From Plut-88900 sp963668115 (lineage in GTDB: Bacteria > Chloroflexota > Dehalococcoidia > Plut-88900): 64,000 nucleotides of DNA. Both the position numbers and the translations under genes were made by a program. The notes under the pieces were generated by a model. That model did not search any database. It saw nothing but the letters and a program-made list of their open reading frames with translations, and was not told the DNA's origin. The stretch spans positions 496,001 through 560,000 of the forward strand of contig OY764147.1 of NCBI GenBank assembly GCA_963668115.1, in the 5' to 3' direction. Position 1 is the first letter of the stretch. Every line of letters starts with the position of its first letter. Shown piece after piece: positions 19,354 through 27,506 of this stretch.

Positions 19354-20668
19354 AGAGACTGCCGGCCATCCCGAGTGCGAGATTTGCGAGGGTGTCGGGT
19401 GGGTGATGCCCGACGTGCCGTTCGGCCACCCCGAATTTGGGAAAGCGACGCCCTGTAGTTGCATGAAGGTGGAATGGGAAGAGCGGATTCCGGAACGGCT
19501 GGAGCAGTACAGCAACCTGGGCCCACTGTCTCGCCTTACCTTTGACAACGTGATACCGCAGGGTCGGAGCCCGGATGAGGACAACCGAAGGCTTTTTCAG
19601 GCCGCGTATGATGCAGCGAAACGGTATGCGTCCGAGCCTCGGGGGTGGCTGGTTCTTACGGGGAACAGCGGAAGCGGCAAAACTCACCTTGCGGCGGCGG
19701 TGGCCAATCACTGCATCGGACTAAGAGTCAGAACATTTTTCATGGTCGTGCCGGACCTGCTGGACCATCTGAGGGGGACCTTCGGGCCGAATAGTGAGGT
19801 CACGTACGATGAGCTGTTCGAGCAGGTGCGCAATGTTCCGCTGCTAATACTTGATGACCTAGGGTCTCAAACCAGTAGTCCGTGGGCTAGGGAGAAGCTC
19901 TTTCAGCTTCTCAATCACCGGTTCAACACTCAACTTCCGACGGTGATTACGACGAACGTCCCCTTGGAACGGCTGGACGAAAGTCTGCAAAGCCGCCTGA
20001 CAGACCCGGTGCTTTCGACCGTGATCGAGGTTGAGAGAAGGTCGTCAGTGCTGAGTTCTATGGACAGCCTGAAGCTCGCACTTCCCGCGAATATGACGTT
20101 CGAGTCGTTCAAGCCAGGGGGGAGGGGACTGAAGGGGGAGGTGAAGCTGAACCTGGAAGGGGCATACAGAGCCGCGATTAACTTTGCGGAGTCGCTGGAC
20201 GGGTGGATGGTGCTGATGGGGCCGCCGGGTCGAGGGAAGACGCATTTAGCGGCGTCGATTGCTCACTGTCACAGGAGTCGGGGGAGGGATGGGCTGTTCA
20301 TTGTTGTGCCGGACCTGCTGGATTACCTGAGAGCAACATACGCATTGGACGCTAGAATCACTTACGACGAGCTATTCAACAAGGTCAGGACGGTGTCGCT
20401 GTTGGTGCTGGATGATTATGGAGAGCAGGCGGCAACCCCCTGGGCCAAGGAAAAGCTGTACCAGATTATCAACTACCGCTACAACAGCAGGCTCCCGACC
20501 GTGATTACCACGGCTCTTCCCCTGGATGAGATGGACGAGAGGATAAGCTCAAGGCTGGCGGACCCGGGGCTGACGATGTTCTATGCGATCACGGCGCCGG
20601 ACTACCGGAGTGGGGACGTGAGGGTTGGATGGCCGCGGCGGGGGGAGGGGATGAGGGGGCGTCGGTAG
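19346..20668 (+). CDS. DnaC/DnaI-like helicase loader with two tandem AAA+ domains
   Basis: About 440 residues. The N-terminal zinc-binding-like cysteines (CEICEG and PCSCM) recall DnaI. Two complete DnaC-like ATPase domains follow, in tandem and clearly homologous to each other. Domain 1 has Walker A GNSGSGKTHLA, Walker B LLILDDLG, sensor-1 VITTN and Arg finger RLTDP. Domain 2 has Walker A GPPGRGKTHLA, Walker B LLVLDDYG, VITTA (sensor-1 Asn replaced by Ala) and RLADP. Both contain the phrase VVPDLLD and YDELF at equivalent places. Known loaders have one AAA+ domain. TTG 19346 overlaps the end of dnaD; a further upstream start at 19259 is possible. It presumably loads the DnaB encoded two genes upstream. 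Confidence 0.85.
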   Translation: MTEETAGHPECEICEGVGWVMPDVPFGHPEFGKATPCSCMKVEWEERIPERLEQYSNLGPLSRLTFDNVIPQGRSPDEDNRRLFQAAYDAAKRYASEPRGWLVLTGNSGSGKTHLAAAVANHCIGLRVRTFFMVVPDLLDHLRGTFGPNSEVTYDELFEQVRNVPLLILDDLGSQTSSPWAREKLFQLLNHRFNTQLPTVITTNVPLERLDESLQSRLTDPVLSTVIEVERRSSVLSSMDSLKLALPANMTFESFKPGGRGLKGEVKLNLEGAYRAAINFAESLDGWMVLMGPPGRGKTHLAASIAHCHRSRGRDGLFIVVPDLLDYLRATYALDARITYDELFNKVRTVSLLVLDDYGEQAATPWAKEKLYQIINYRYNSRLPTVITTALPLDEMDERISSRLADPGLTMFYAITAPDYRSGDVRVGWPRRGEGMRGRR

Positions 20669-20717
20669 CGGGAATGTCTGCCGAATCCTGAATTGTCCAC
20701 ATTAAGGCGAAGCAACT

Positions 20718-21035
20718 GTGTCCTGCGTATTTTGTGACATCATCTCGGGGGTGGAGGGGGCGAATGTGCGGTACGAAGATGAGGAGTTTATTGTCTTCGA
20801 CAACAAGCTTACATGGGCGCCGGTGATGCTGCTGGTGGTGAGGAAGCGACACACAGACCAGGAGGAGTACTGGCAGGACATGTCGGAGGCAGGACGGATT
20901 GCGGTGGAGATGGGGAAGCGCTACTGTCCCGACGGCTTCCGGCTGGTGTCGAATTTCGGGGATGACGCCATGCAGAGCCAGGAACATGGGCATCTGCACG
21001 TGATCGGGGGGAGGTTTCTGGGGCCTTACGTGTAG
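20718..21035 (+). CDS. HIT-family protein
   Basis: A 105-residue histidine-triad nucleotide-binding protein of the HINT/Fhit superfamily. It begins CVFCDIISG, and the triad near the C-terminus reads HGHLHVIGG, matching His-x-His-x-His. Family members hydrolyse AMP-linked substrates such as adenosine phosphoramidates. The start is GTG 20718. It ends 14 bp from the stop of the convergent PAC2 gene. Confidence 0.88.
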   Translation: MSCVFCDIISGVEGANVRYEDEEFIVFDNKLTWAPVMLLVVRKRHTDQEEYWQDMSEAGRIAVEMGKRYCPDGFRLVSNFGDDAMQSQEHGHLHVIGGRFLGPYV

Positions 21036-21049
21036 CCCGAGGTGGGGGC

Positions 21050-21922
21050 CTAGCTCTCTGAGCCGCGTTGCTGGCGGTGACGCAGATATTCTTCCAGGCT
21101 CTTGATGATTTCGTCGGAGCGAAGGGGCTCCTCGTCCTCCCGGGCCCCCAGGTTGCTTTCGAGCTGACGTACGTAGCGCTTCAATTTTGGGTTCTGCTCC
21201 AAAGCCTGCTCCACCTGTTTGTCCAGTCGGTCTCCGCGCCGGACGAGGTCACGGATGTCCAACTCCAGGTCCAGAATCGGGAGGAGACGACGCAGAACAG
21301 CGCGCCATGCCTTGGGGTTGGCGGTGGGGAGGTAGTGGGGGGTGCCGGTCCAGAGGCTGATGCTGGGTATGCCCAGTTCTGCGCAGGCGTGCTCGAGGAC
21401 GGCGTGGATGGAGGTTGGGCCTTCGTAGTCGGTGAACTGGAGGTCGTAGACGGCGAGGTCGTCACGGGCGCCACTGTCATTTACGGCGGCGGAGACGATG
21501 GGTTCCCGGGTGTGGGGTGTGGAGTCGTAGAAGCTGCCGAGGAGGATCAGCTCATCGGGGTCATGGTCCTGGAAGGCGGCGAAGAAGTCATCGGTGAAGC
21601 TGCGCCACTTGAGTTGGGGTTCGGTGCCCAAGAAGAGGATTAAATCATGCTCGCCGTACAGGTTTTCCCAGTAATAGAACTCGTTAGTGACGAAATCCAG
21701 GCTCTTGATGACGCCCTCGGATATCTTGCCGTAGGGTCGGGTGTTGGTGAAGTCGTAGAAGGGGTCGGGGTCCAGTTCGGCGAACTTGGTTGGGTTCAGC
21801 TTGCTTTTCAGGTAGGACACCGCTCCCGAGGATACCTCACCGGCGTTGGCCCAACCCGAGAACCCGGCCAGCACCTTGGGCTTCCTGAGTTCGGGGGTTT
21901 CCAGCATGATGAGGTTGCTCAT
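21050..21922 (-). CDS. PAC2-family protein
   Basis: A 290-residue protein of the PAC2 (proteasome assembly chaperone 2-like, COG2047) family. Typical features are the N-terminal LAGFSGWANAGEVSSGAVSYL and the central LFLGTEPQLKW and LGSFYDSTPHTR. The C-terminal part is a charged helical region. Bacterial members are of unknown function and occur mainly in Actinobacteria and Chloroflexota. No proteasome genes are in view. It is monocistronic. Confidence 0.85.
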   Translation of the reverse strand: MSNLIMLETPELRKPKVLAGFSGWANAGEVSSGAVSYLKSKLNPTKFAELDPDPFYDFTNTRPYGKISEGVIKSLDFVTNEFYYWENLYGEHDLILFLGTEPQLKWRSFTDDFFAAFQDHDPDELILLGSFYDSTPHTREPIVSAAVNDSGARDDLAVYDLQFTDYEGPTSIHAVLEHACAELGIPSISLWTGTPHYLPTANPKAWRAVLRRLLPILDLELDIRDLVRRGDRLDKQVEQALEQNPKLKRYVRQLESNLGAREDEEPLRSDEIIKSLEEYLRHRQQRGSES

Positions 21923-22086
21923 GGAGAATACCTGTCAGCCTGCACAAGTAGGAATGGTACTGACGATGGTGCGCAAGACCAGATAGCACAATCAGTATAC
22001 CAGCAAGCAGGCGGTCGGGGCTATTTTGAGATGCTTTAGGGCTGAGACGCGGTTAGAATCCGTCTGATCCAAACCCGAAGTACAAC

Positions 22087-23166
22087 ATGAATGAATACAC
22101 GAGATTTGACGCCGGTGACCTTCACAAACTGGCTCGTTCGATACTGATGGGGTGCGGGATGGGCCATGACGATGCGGATGTGGCCTCGGGGGTGCTGCTC
22201 TATGCAGACCTGCGGGGAATAGACTCCCATGGGGTGGCCCATCTTTCGGCGCACCAGTCTTACGTGAAGGGAATGAAGAACGGGAACGTAAACCCCCGTC
22301 CCGACGTCCAGACGGCGAACGATAACGGTACGCTGGCGCTGGTAGACGGAGATGGGGGCCTGGGGCCGGTTGTTGGACACAGGGCGATGGAGTTAGCCAT
22401 TGAGAAGGCACGGGTCTCAGGAGTGGGGTTGGTGGGGGCGTCTAACAGCAGGCACTACGGTTCGGCGGGGTACTACGCGGAGATGGCGTTGGCTCACGAC
22501 ATGATAGGAATATCGATGACACAGGCGTCGCCGGCGGTGCTGCCGACGCACGGGGCGAAGCGGAAGCTGGGGACGAATGCAATCAGCTTTGCGATTCCCG
22601 CGGGTGAAGAGCCGGCGTACGTTCTTGACATGGCCACGAGTGCCGTTGCGGTTGGGAAGCTGGAACTGGCGCGACGGAAGTCGGAGGCCATACCGGTTGG
22701 GTGGGCGGTGGACTCGGAGGGTCAGGAGACGACGGACCCCAACGACTATTGGGACGGGGGAGCATTGGTCCCACTCGGTTCTTCGCCGGAGTTGAGCAGT
22801 CACAAGGGATTCGGGCTGGGGATGCTGGTGGACATATTGTCGGGGGTGCTGACGGGTGTGGGGTTCGGGGCGACGATGTCTCGGGAGAAGAGGGTAGTGG
22901 GTCACTTCTTCGGGGCGTTCCGGGTGGACGGGTTCCGGCCGGTGGAAGAGTTCAAGGAAATGATGGACGAGATGATCCGGGACATGAGGTCGACGCCGCG
23001 GGTTCGAGAGGACCAACCCGTGCTAATCCCCGGACAGATTGAGCACGAGACCCGCCTGGAAAGACTGGAGAACGGTGTGCCTCTGCATGAAGAGGTGGTG
23101 GAGGCGTTGCAGGAATATGCCAAGGAATTCGGCATTGAGTTTCCAAGTCCGAAGTCGGCAGGATAG
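22087..23166 (+). CDS. Ldh-family (malate/L-lactate dehydrogenase type 2) oxidoreductase
   Basis: A 359-residue NAD(P)-dependent 2-oxoacid reductase of the YlbC/ComC/MDH2 family, unrelated to classical LDH. Characteristic segments are DLRGIDSHGVAHL near residue 42, VGASNSRHYGSAGYYAEMA near 115 and SSHKGFGLGMLVDILSG near 240. Substrates in this family include malate, lactate, sulfolactate, ureidoglycolate and 2,3-diketogulonate, and cannot be chosen here. It is followed 14 bp later by a ProC-like gene, and RraA and a hydroxyacid dehydrogenase lie convergent, suggesting 2-hydroxyacid catabolism. Confidence 0.92.
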   Translation: MNEYTRFDAGDLHKLARSILMGCGMGHDDADVASGVLLYADLRGIDSHGVAHLSAHQSYVKGMKNGNVNPRPDVQTANDNGTLALVDGDGGLGPVVGHRAMELAIEKARVSGVGLVGASNSRHYGSAGYYAEMALAHDMIGISMTQASPAVLPTHGAKRKLGTNAISFAIPAGEEPAYVLDMATSAVAVGKLELARRKSEAIPVGWAVDSEGQETTDPNDYWDGGALVPLGSSPELSSHKGFGLGMLVDILSGVLTGVGFGATMSREKRVVGHFFGAFRVDGFRPVEEFKEMMDEMIRDMRSTPRVREDQPVLIPGQIEHETRLERLENGVPLHEEVVEALQEYAKEFGIEFPSPKSAG

Positions 23167-23180
23167 AAGGGAAACCGTCG

Positions 23181-24014
23181 GTGGGGGAAATAAAGCGGAT
23201 CGCGATACTGGGGGCAGGTCTCTACTCCGAAATCCTGTTGGAGGTGATGACTTCAGATAAAGAGAGGGACCGGGGAGTCGAGGTCATTGCCACGCACAGG
23301 AGGGCGGGGCGTCGGGCGGAGGTTGCGGAAAGGTTTGGGATACGGGTGCTAGAGTCGAACAGGGAGGCGTGCGAGGGCGCGGACATGATCATCCCGCTGG
23401 TGAGGCCGGAGCAGATGGGTGTGTTGATGGGGGAGGTCGGGCCGGTGATCCGGGAAGGGCAGATAGTTGCGACGGGTGCTGCATCGTTGCCCCTTAGCTG
23501 GTACAGGAGGTACCTGAAGGCGCCGTGCACTCTTGCCTGGGTGTTCACACCGGTGTTCATGGGGAAGGGGGAGGGGTACATTGGCATGGCCTTTGAGCCT
23601 GGGATACCGGACGAGCGGGTGCAGGAACTGAAGGACTACTGGGGCAGGTTCGGTAACGAGATTATGGTAGTGGAGGATGGCAACCAGGACGCATTTACCA
23701 TACTGCAAGCATGCAGCCAGTTCTTCCTGTACCCGGTGGTGAAGGCGATGGTGGGGTATGGTCGGGAGGCGGGGTTGCCCGTTGAGGTTGCGAAGGCTGC
23801 TTCGCTGGCGGCGCTGAGATGTGCATCGAGGGAGTTGGAAGGCGTGGACTGCACCCCGGAAGGGCTGGAGGCGTTCATGGACTACGCCCGGGTCCCGGGG
23901 AACATGACCTTCGCAGGAATAAAGGCGCTGGAGCGTCTGGGGGTGGAGGCGGCATTCAAGGAGTGCCTGATCGCGGCGCAACGGCAGTCGGAGGTGAACA
24001 GGTCGGGGTTATAG
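23181..24014 (+). CDS. ProC-like NAD(P)-binding reductase
   Basis: A 277-residue protein with an N-terminal Rossmann fold (IAILGAGLYSEILLEVM, then ADMIIPLVRPEQMGVLM). Its C-terminal helical domain resembles the dimerisation domain of pyrroline-5-carboxylate reductase (EAGLPVEVAKAASLAALR, then VPGNMTFAGIKALERLGV). It may reduce a cyclic imine or act on a keto/hydroxy acid, but the N-terminal GAGLYSE differs from the usual GxGxMA, so a proline role is unsure. It overlaps the end of the convergent rraA-like gene by 6 bp. Confidence 0.75.
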   Translation: MGEIKRIAILGAGLYSEILLEVMTSDKERDRGVEVIATHRRAGRRAEVAERFGIRVLESNREACEGADMIIPLVRPEQMGVLMGEVGPVIREGQIVATGAASLPLSWYRRYLKAPCTLAWVFTPVFMGKGEGYIGMAFEPGIPDERVQELKDYWGRFGNEIMVVEDGNQDAFTILQACSQFFLYPVVKAMVGYGREAGLPVEVAKAASLAALRCASRELEGVDCTPEGLEAFMDYARVPGNMTFAGIKALERLGVEAAFKECLIAAQRQSEVNRSGL

Positions 24015-24713
24015 GGAGTTGTTGGGTCGGGGTCGGGACATGAGCTCCTGAAGCTTGTCGAGGTTGAAGTCGGGGGACTTGCAGAATTCGATGATGGGTC
24101 GCTCCCAGTCCTCCATCTGAACTGAGGCGTCGGCGATTCGGCCGGCGATGCCGGCGGGGATGGTGATTACACCGTGCTTGTCACCGTGGATTACGTCTCC
24201 GGGTCGGACCTCGACTCCTCCCACAGTTACCGGACACCCGACGGCCTCCAGGTGGACGTAGGCGTGGGAGACAAGCACGTCGGAGGCGAAGAAGTGGAAG
24301 CCGAGGTCTTCAACCTCGTCCAGATCGCGCACACCGCCGTCGGTGACTGTTCCGACACAGCCGAGGGCCTTATGGATGTTGCCGTTGACCTCGCCCCAGA
24401 AGGATCCGATGGCGTTGGGATAGTCCAGGTCTTTGATAACGACGACACGGGGCCCGGGGACGCTCTGCACGTGCTCCCAGAGGTCTCTGGGTTTGGGGCC
24501 CTGGCCTTTGAAGGCGGGGGCACGGGCGCTGATGACCGCGGTGCAGGCGTAGCCGACCATATTGCCGAGGCTCGGGAGCTGGCACTTGATCTCGGGGCCC
24601 ATGAAGCCGACGCTTCTTGACTGGATGTCAAAGGTCTCGATGGCGTTGGCGATGGTGGGTGAAGTGATCTGCCTAAGGGCTTCCAACTGGGAAGGTGTCA
24701 ATGGGGTGGACAT
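24009..24713 (-). CDS. RraA-family protein (HMG/CHA-aldolase-like)
   Basis: A 234-residue RraA/4-hydroxy-4-methyl-2-oxoglutarate aldolase-like protein. Visible family marks are the N-terminal SPTIANAIETF, the GNIHKALGC segment, and the core GTVTDGGVRDLDEVEDLGF (Arg and Asp of the active site), followed by VGGVEVRPGDVIHGDKHGVI. Members are either metal-dependent retro-aldolases/decarboxylases of oxo acids or RNase E regulators. The metabolic context (hydroxyacid dehydrogenases on both sides) favours the enzyme. It lies 26 bp downstream of the 2-hydroxyacid dehydrogenase, probably in the same transcript. Confidence 0.88.
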   Translation of the reverse strand: MSTPLTPSQLEALRQITSPTIANAIETFDIQSRSVGFMGPEIKCQLPSLGNMVGYACTAVISARAPAFKGQGPKPRDLWEHVQSVPGPRVVVIKDLDYPNAIGSFWGEVNGNIHKALGCVGTVTDGGVRDLDEVEDLGFHFFASDVLVSHAYVHLEAVGCPVTVGGVEVRPGDVIHGDKHGVITIPAGIAGRIADASVQMEDWERPIIEFCKSPDFNLDKLQELMSRPRPNNSL

Positions 24714-24739
24714 AATGTCTCCGTATCTCGGCTGTTGGA

Positions 24740-25747
24740 TTAGGCGGGGTCCTTGAGGCTGACTTTTTCTCTGACGGCGGGATTAACGAGGTTCAGGGGC
24801 CAGTGGCCGGTGAGAACCCGCACCATCTCTTCGCCGACGCGTCTATGAAGAAGGTCGAAGGCGTTGTCGGAGTAGGAGGCGGTGTGGGGGAGGATGGCGA
24901 CATTGTCCATTTTCAGGAGGGGGTTGTTCGGGTCGATAGGCTCCTGCTCAAAGACGTCCAGGCCGGCGCCTGCGATCTCACCGTTTTGGAGGGCTTCGAT
25001 GAGGGCCGGCTCGTCAACAACTGGACCGCGGGACGTGTTGATCAGGAAGGCGGAATTCTTCATTTGCCGGAACTGCTCGGCGCTCATGAGGTGATGGGTG
25101 TCGGGGGTGAGGGGGGTGTGGAGGGAGACGTAGTCGGACCTTTCGAGGAGTTCATCGAAGGATACGAGCTTGATGCCGACCTCGTCGGCCTGCTCCCGGG
25201 ATATGAAGGGGTCGTAGCCGATGACCTCGAGGCCGAAGACGTGGGCTTTTCGGGCCACGGCGCGGGCGATGTTGCCGCAGGCGACCAGTCCGAGGGTCTG
25301 GCCGTAGATGGAGCCCATGGGGTAGAGCAGTTCCCGGCCCCAGTTGCCGGCGCGGGTCCAGCCGTCCAGCTTGATCAGCTTCTTGGCGGAGGCCAGGAGG
25401 AGCATGAGGGCGTGGTTGGAGACTTCTTCCCAGCAGAAATCGGGGACGTTGGCTATGACTATGGAATGGTCGGTGAGGGCCTGGGGGTCAAGGGTGTCGA
25501 TGCCGACGCCGTAGCGGACGACGACCTTGCAGTTGGGCAGGGCCGCGGCGGCTTTTGCGCGAATCGGGGCGCGGATGTTGAGGATGCCGTCTGCATCCTG
25601 ACCGGCTTCTATGATGTCATCTTCCGTCCTGCAATCCACGGATATAAGCTCTGCGCCAATTTGGGCGAGGGTGTTGGTCTCGACGTCCAGGGGGGCGCCG
25701 AGGTTGTCGGGGTCGGTGTGAAGGACTCTAAATCTGGCTTGGGTCAT
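24740..25747 (-). CDS. D-isomer 2-hydroxyacid dehydrogenase (CtBP/SerA-like)
   Basis: About 335 residues. The NAD-binding domain contains LGLVACGNIARAVARKA, and active-site residues Arg (VVVRYGVGIDT, then INTSRGPVVDE), Glu (VFEQEP) and His (LPHTASYSDN) are visible. It reduces 2-oxo acids to D-2-hydroxy acids or the reverse; the substrate is unknown. ATG 25747 follows GGAGGG; the longer frame to 25801 starts in repeat-bordering DNA. It precedes the RraA gene and may form a short catabolic operon with it. Confidence 0.9.
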   Translation of the reverse strand: MTQARFRVLHTDPDNLGAPLDVETNTLAQIGAELISVDCRTEDDIIEAGQDADGILNIRAPIRAKAAAALPNCKVVVRYGVGIDTLDPQALTDHSIVIANVPDFCWEEVSNHALMLLLASAKKLIKLDGWTRAGNWGRELLYPMGSIYGQTLGLVACGNIARAVARKAHVFGLEVIGYDPFISREQADEVGIKLVSFDELLERSDYVSLHTPLTPDTHHLMSAEQFRQMKNSAFLINTSRGPVVDEPALIEALQNGEIAGAGLDVFEQEPIDPNNPLLKMDNVAILPHTASYSDNAFDLLHRRVGEEMVRVLTGHWPLNLVNPAVREKVSLKDPA

Positions 25748-25864
25748 TTCGCGTACCCTCCGTTCGGCGTATATGGTAGCCGTGCCGTGGTGGACGGGCA
25801 ACTAATCGAGTGGATGTGCGCTCATCGGGCGGGTTACTCATACGCCGGGTTTCTATTCAGTTGT

Positions 25865-26536
25865 GGGGTCTCGGTTTTCGTTCTGTCTGTTGGGTTTTGG
25901 GTCGGCGATGGAAGGTCCGGGACTCTGGTGCAGGATGACTATGGCACCTATGCCGATGCTGGCAGCATCGGCGGCGTCCTGCCTAATCCCCACTCATGTC
26001 ATTGGGGACTTGCCGGTGTCGAGGGCGTCCCTGGGTGGGGCATTCCGTCCTGCATCAGCGCTCGACCGCTGAGCGGGACAGCATTCGGCTCGAAGCCGTC
26101 ATGGGCGGAACGGAGTCCTCCGATGATGACGACGGCGGAGCCGCGTAGGGGCTGTGAGGCCCTGATCCCGGTAACGCCGGGCCGTAAATTTCACCAGCAA
26201 CTACGTTGTCGGCGACATAGGTGTCCCAAGAAAGGGAGCACCGATTCGGTATAGCCCCCTGAAGGGGATGTACCGCTTAGAGCAGATGGACCTTCCATCG
26301 CCTGGGTAGGGAAGGGGCACGGGACCCGTGGTGAGGAGATGACGCCCTTGGCTTGAGTCTCGGACCTGCGCAAGGGCCGTTGGGGTGGGCTTAGGCGTTG
26401 AGTCCTCGGTGTCGGGTCTGGTGGGCTTCCCTGGGTTTTTGGTTCCTCCTTGTGTTATTGAGGCTATTTGGTCGACCGTAGGATATGATAGCGCCGTTGC
26501 TCAGGTGTGTCAAGCAAATGTGCAGGTTTTTGGGGC
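25865..26536. repeat. Large structured repeat element, copy A
   Basis: About 672 bp, clearly homologous to 42526-43160. Conserved points include the start with a GTTGGGTTTTGGGT block, a nested hairpin at about 25930-25985 (GCAGGAT pairing GTCCTGC around GCCGATGCT with AGCATCGGC), a TCCCCA/TGGGGA stem, a CAGCG/CGCTG stem and a CGGCT/AGCCG stem. The right end is TCAGGTGTGTCAAGCAAATGT. A perfect 15-bp inverted repeat (25904-25918 with 26288-26302) encloses 399 bp. No coding potential is seen in either strand. Confidence 0.8.
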
Positions 26537-26584
26537 AGTAGGAGGGGAATGGGTGGGTTGTAGGTGATTATTTCGGAGGGATGG

Positions 26585-26604
26585 ATTCCCGACTACTCGG
26601 GAAT
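26585..26604. repeat. Short palindromic repeat (ATTCC...GGAAT type), copy 1
   Basis: 8-bp stem (ATTCCCGA with TCGGGAAT) and 4-nt loop, flanked by GGATGG on the left and GACGG on the right. Related degenerate units follow to about 26655. Confidence 0.7.
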
Positions 26605-26753
26605 GACGGGTTAAAGGGGCGGGAATGGCGGGTTAAAAGGGTCGGGAATGACGGTGTAGGGTGGGTGGGGATGAGGGGGTGGGTGAGGTGCAGGGTACCC
26701 ACAAGGTGCACCCCTACGGGGGAAGGGACACCCTACCGCGCCCCGCGGGATGG

Positions 26754-26775
26754 ATTCCGGCTCGGAGGCCGGAAT
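26754..26775. repeat. Short palindromic repeat, copy 2
   Basis: 8-bp stem (ATTCCGGC with GCCGGAAT) and 6-nt loop. The same GGATGG / GACGG flanks occur as in copy 1, but the stem sequence differs with compensating changes. Confidence 0.7.
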
Positions 26776-27056
26776 GACGGGTTAAAAGAGGGGGGGATGA
26801 CGGAGGGGGTCGGGGTGAGTTGCGGGGTTGGGGGTGATCGTTCAGGAAGGTGGATTCACGCTTGGGGCGTACGCCTAGGCGCATCTTCGACATCTTCGAC
26901 CTGCCTCCGCAGGAATGACGGGTAGAGGGATGGGTTGGGTATTGAGGGACGCGACGGTTGGGCAAGGTGTGGGCCACCCCCCCGCTCGATACTTCGACTA
27001 CGCTCAACATGAGCAACCCCACACCGGGGAGGGGACCGCCCTCACCCCTACCACAG

Positions 27057-27156
27057 ATTCCTCGCGGGGCATCGGAATGACATGGTATTAAGTGGGTGGG
27101 GATGATGGGGGTGAGCGGTGGACTGGCGTGGTAGATTCCTCGCGGGGCATCGGAAT
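27057..27156. repeat. Two copies of a second short repeat (ATTCCTCGCGGGGCATCGGAAT)-type
   Basis: A 22-bp unit occurs at 27057-27078 and 27135-27156. The outer 5 bp (ATTCC/GGAAT) pair while the middle is G+C-rich and does not. Further copies lie at 39691-39712 and 45290-45311, with a degenerate one near 45127. It probably belongs to the same family as the variable-stem repeats. Confidence 0.65.
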
Positions 27157-27223
27157 GGGATGGGGACGGGGGTGGTGTTACCCGATTAGCGGACGAGATC
27201 GGATGCCAGATCAGGGGGTTGTG

Positions 27224-27253
27224 TTGCTAAAGGGGCGGGAACATCAATATAAT
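27224..27253 (+). promoter_or_regulatory. Putative promoter of the 34-residue ORF
   Basis: TTGCTA at 27224-27229 and TATAAT at 27248-27253, 18-bp spacer, about 60 bp upstream of the start at 27315. Confidence 0.5.
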
Positions 27254-27314
27254 TGAAAGCGCCGGGGCCGTGACATTCTCCGGTCCCGGACTATCGGGGA
27301 AAGAGGTATCTGAG

Positions 27315-27419
27315 ATGAAGAAGAAATTCATCATAATTGCGCTGATAGCGGCAGTGATTGGCGCCGCGGCCAAGATACTGAGGGGTCGCATGGCCAACAA
27401 GGAGGCGGAGGCCGACTAG
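27315..27419 (+). CDS. Small single-span membrane protein, 34 residues
   Basis: Encodes MKKKFIIIALIAAVIGAAAK followed by a short charged tail ending in KEAEAD. A lysine-rich start, one hydrophobic segment (residues 5-19) and a charged C-terminus fit a small inner-membrane protein with its tail in the cytoplasm. It resembles the short DLW-39-like proteins of Actinobacteria in shape only. Support comes from a plausible promoter at 27224-27253, an AAAGAGG site before the ATG, and isolation between repeats and the ahbAB gene. No function is known. Confidence 0.55.
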   Translation: MKKKFIIIALIAAVIGAAAKILRGRMANKEAEAD

Positions 27420-27506
27420 CAGAGTCCGGTCTGCCGACAAGCTTTCGGGGCCATGAAGAGTCCCGGAGCAAGTTTCTTAACCGTATAACCGGCTACGGGA
27501 CGGGTA

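Larger units (their letters stand above)
25748..27314. other. Long non-coding, repeat-rich interval
   Basis: About 1.57 kb with no supportable protein gene. It holds the large structured repeat copy A (25865-26536), several short variable-stem palindromes with conserved flanks (26585, 26754, 26850-26925) and two related imperfect palindromes (27057, 27135). The promoter of the small ORF at 27315 is at its right end. The frames that cross it, such as the long plus-strand one antisense to the hydroxyacid dehydrogenase gene, have no protein-like composition. Confidence 0.85.

Noticed and set aside
25900..25925. Similarity of GGAAGGTCCGGGACTC in the large repeat to the RNase P RNA first conserved region
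   Set aside because: The other RNase P conserved regions could not be found downstream, and two copies of an RNase P gene would be unusual.
24803..26254. 483-codon plus-strand ORF
   Set aside because: Antisense to the 2-hydroxyacid dehydrogenase gene and running into the repeat; Gly/Val/Asp-rich shadow frame.
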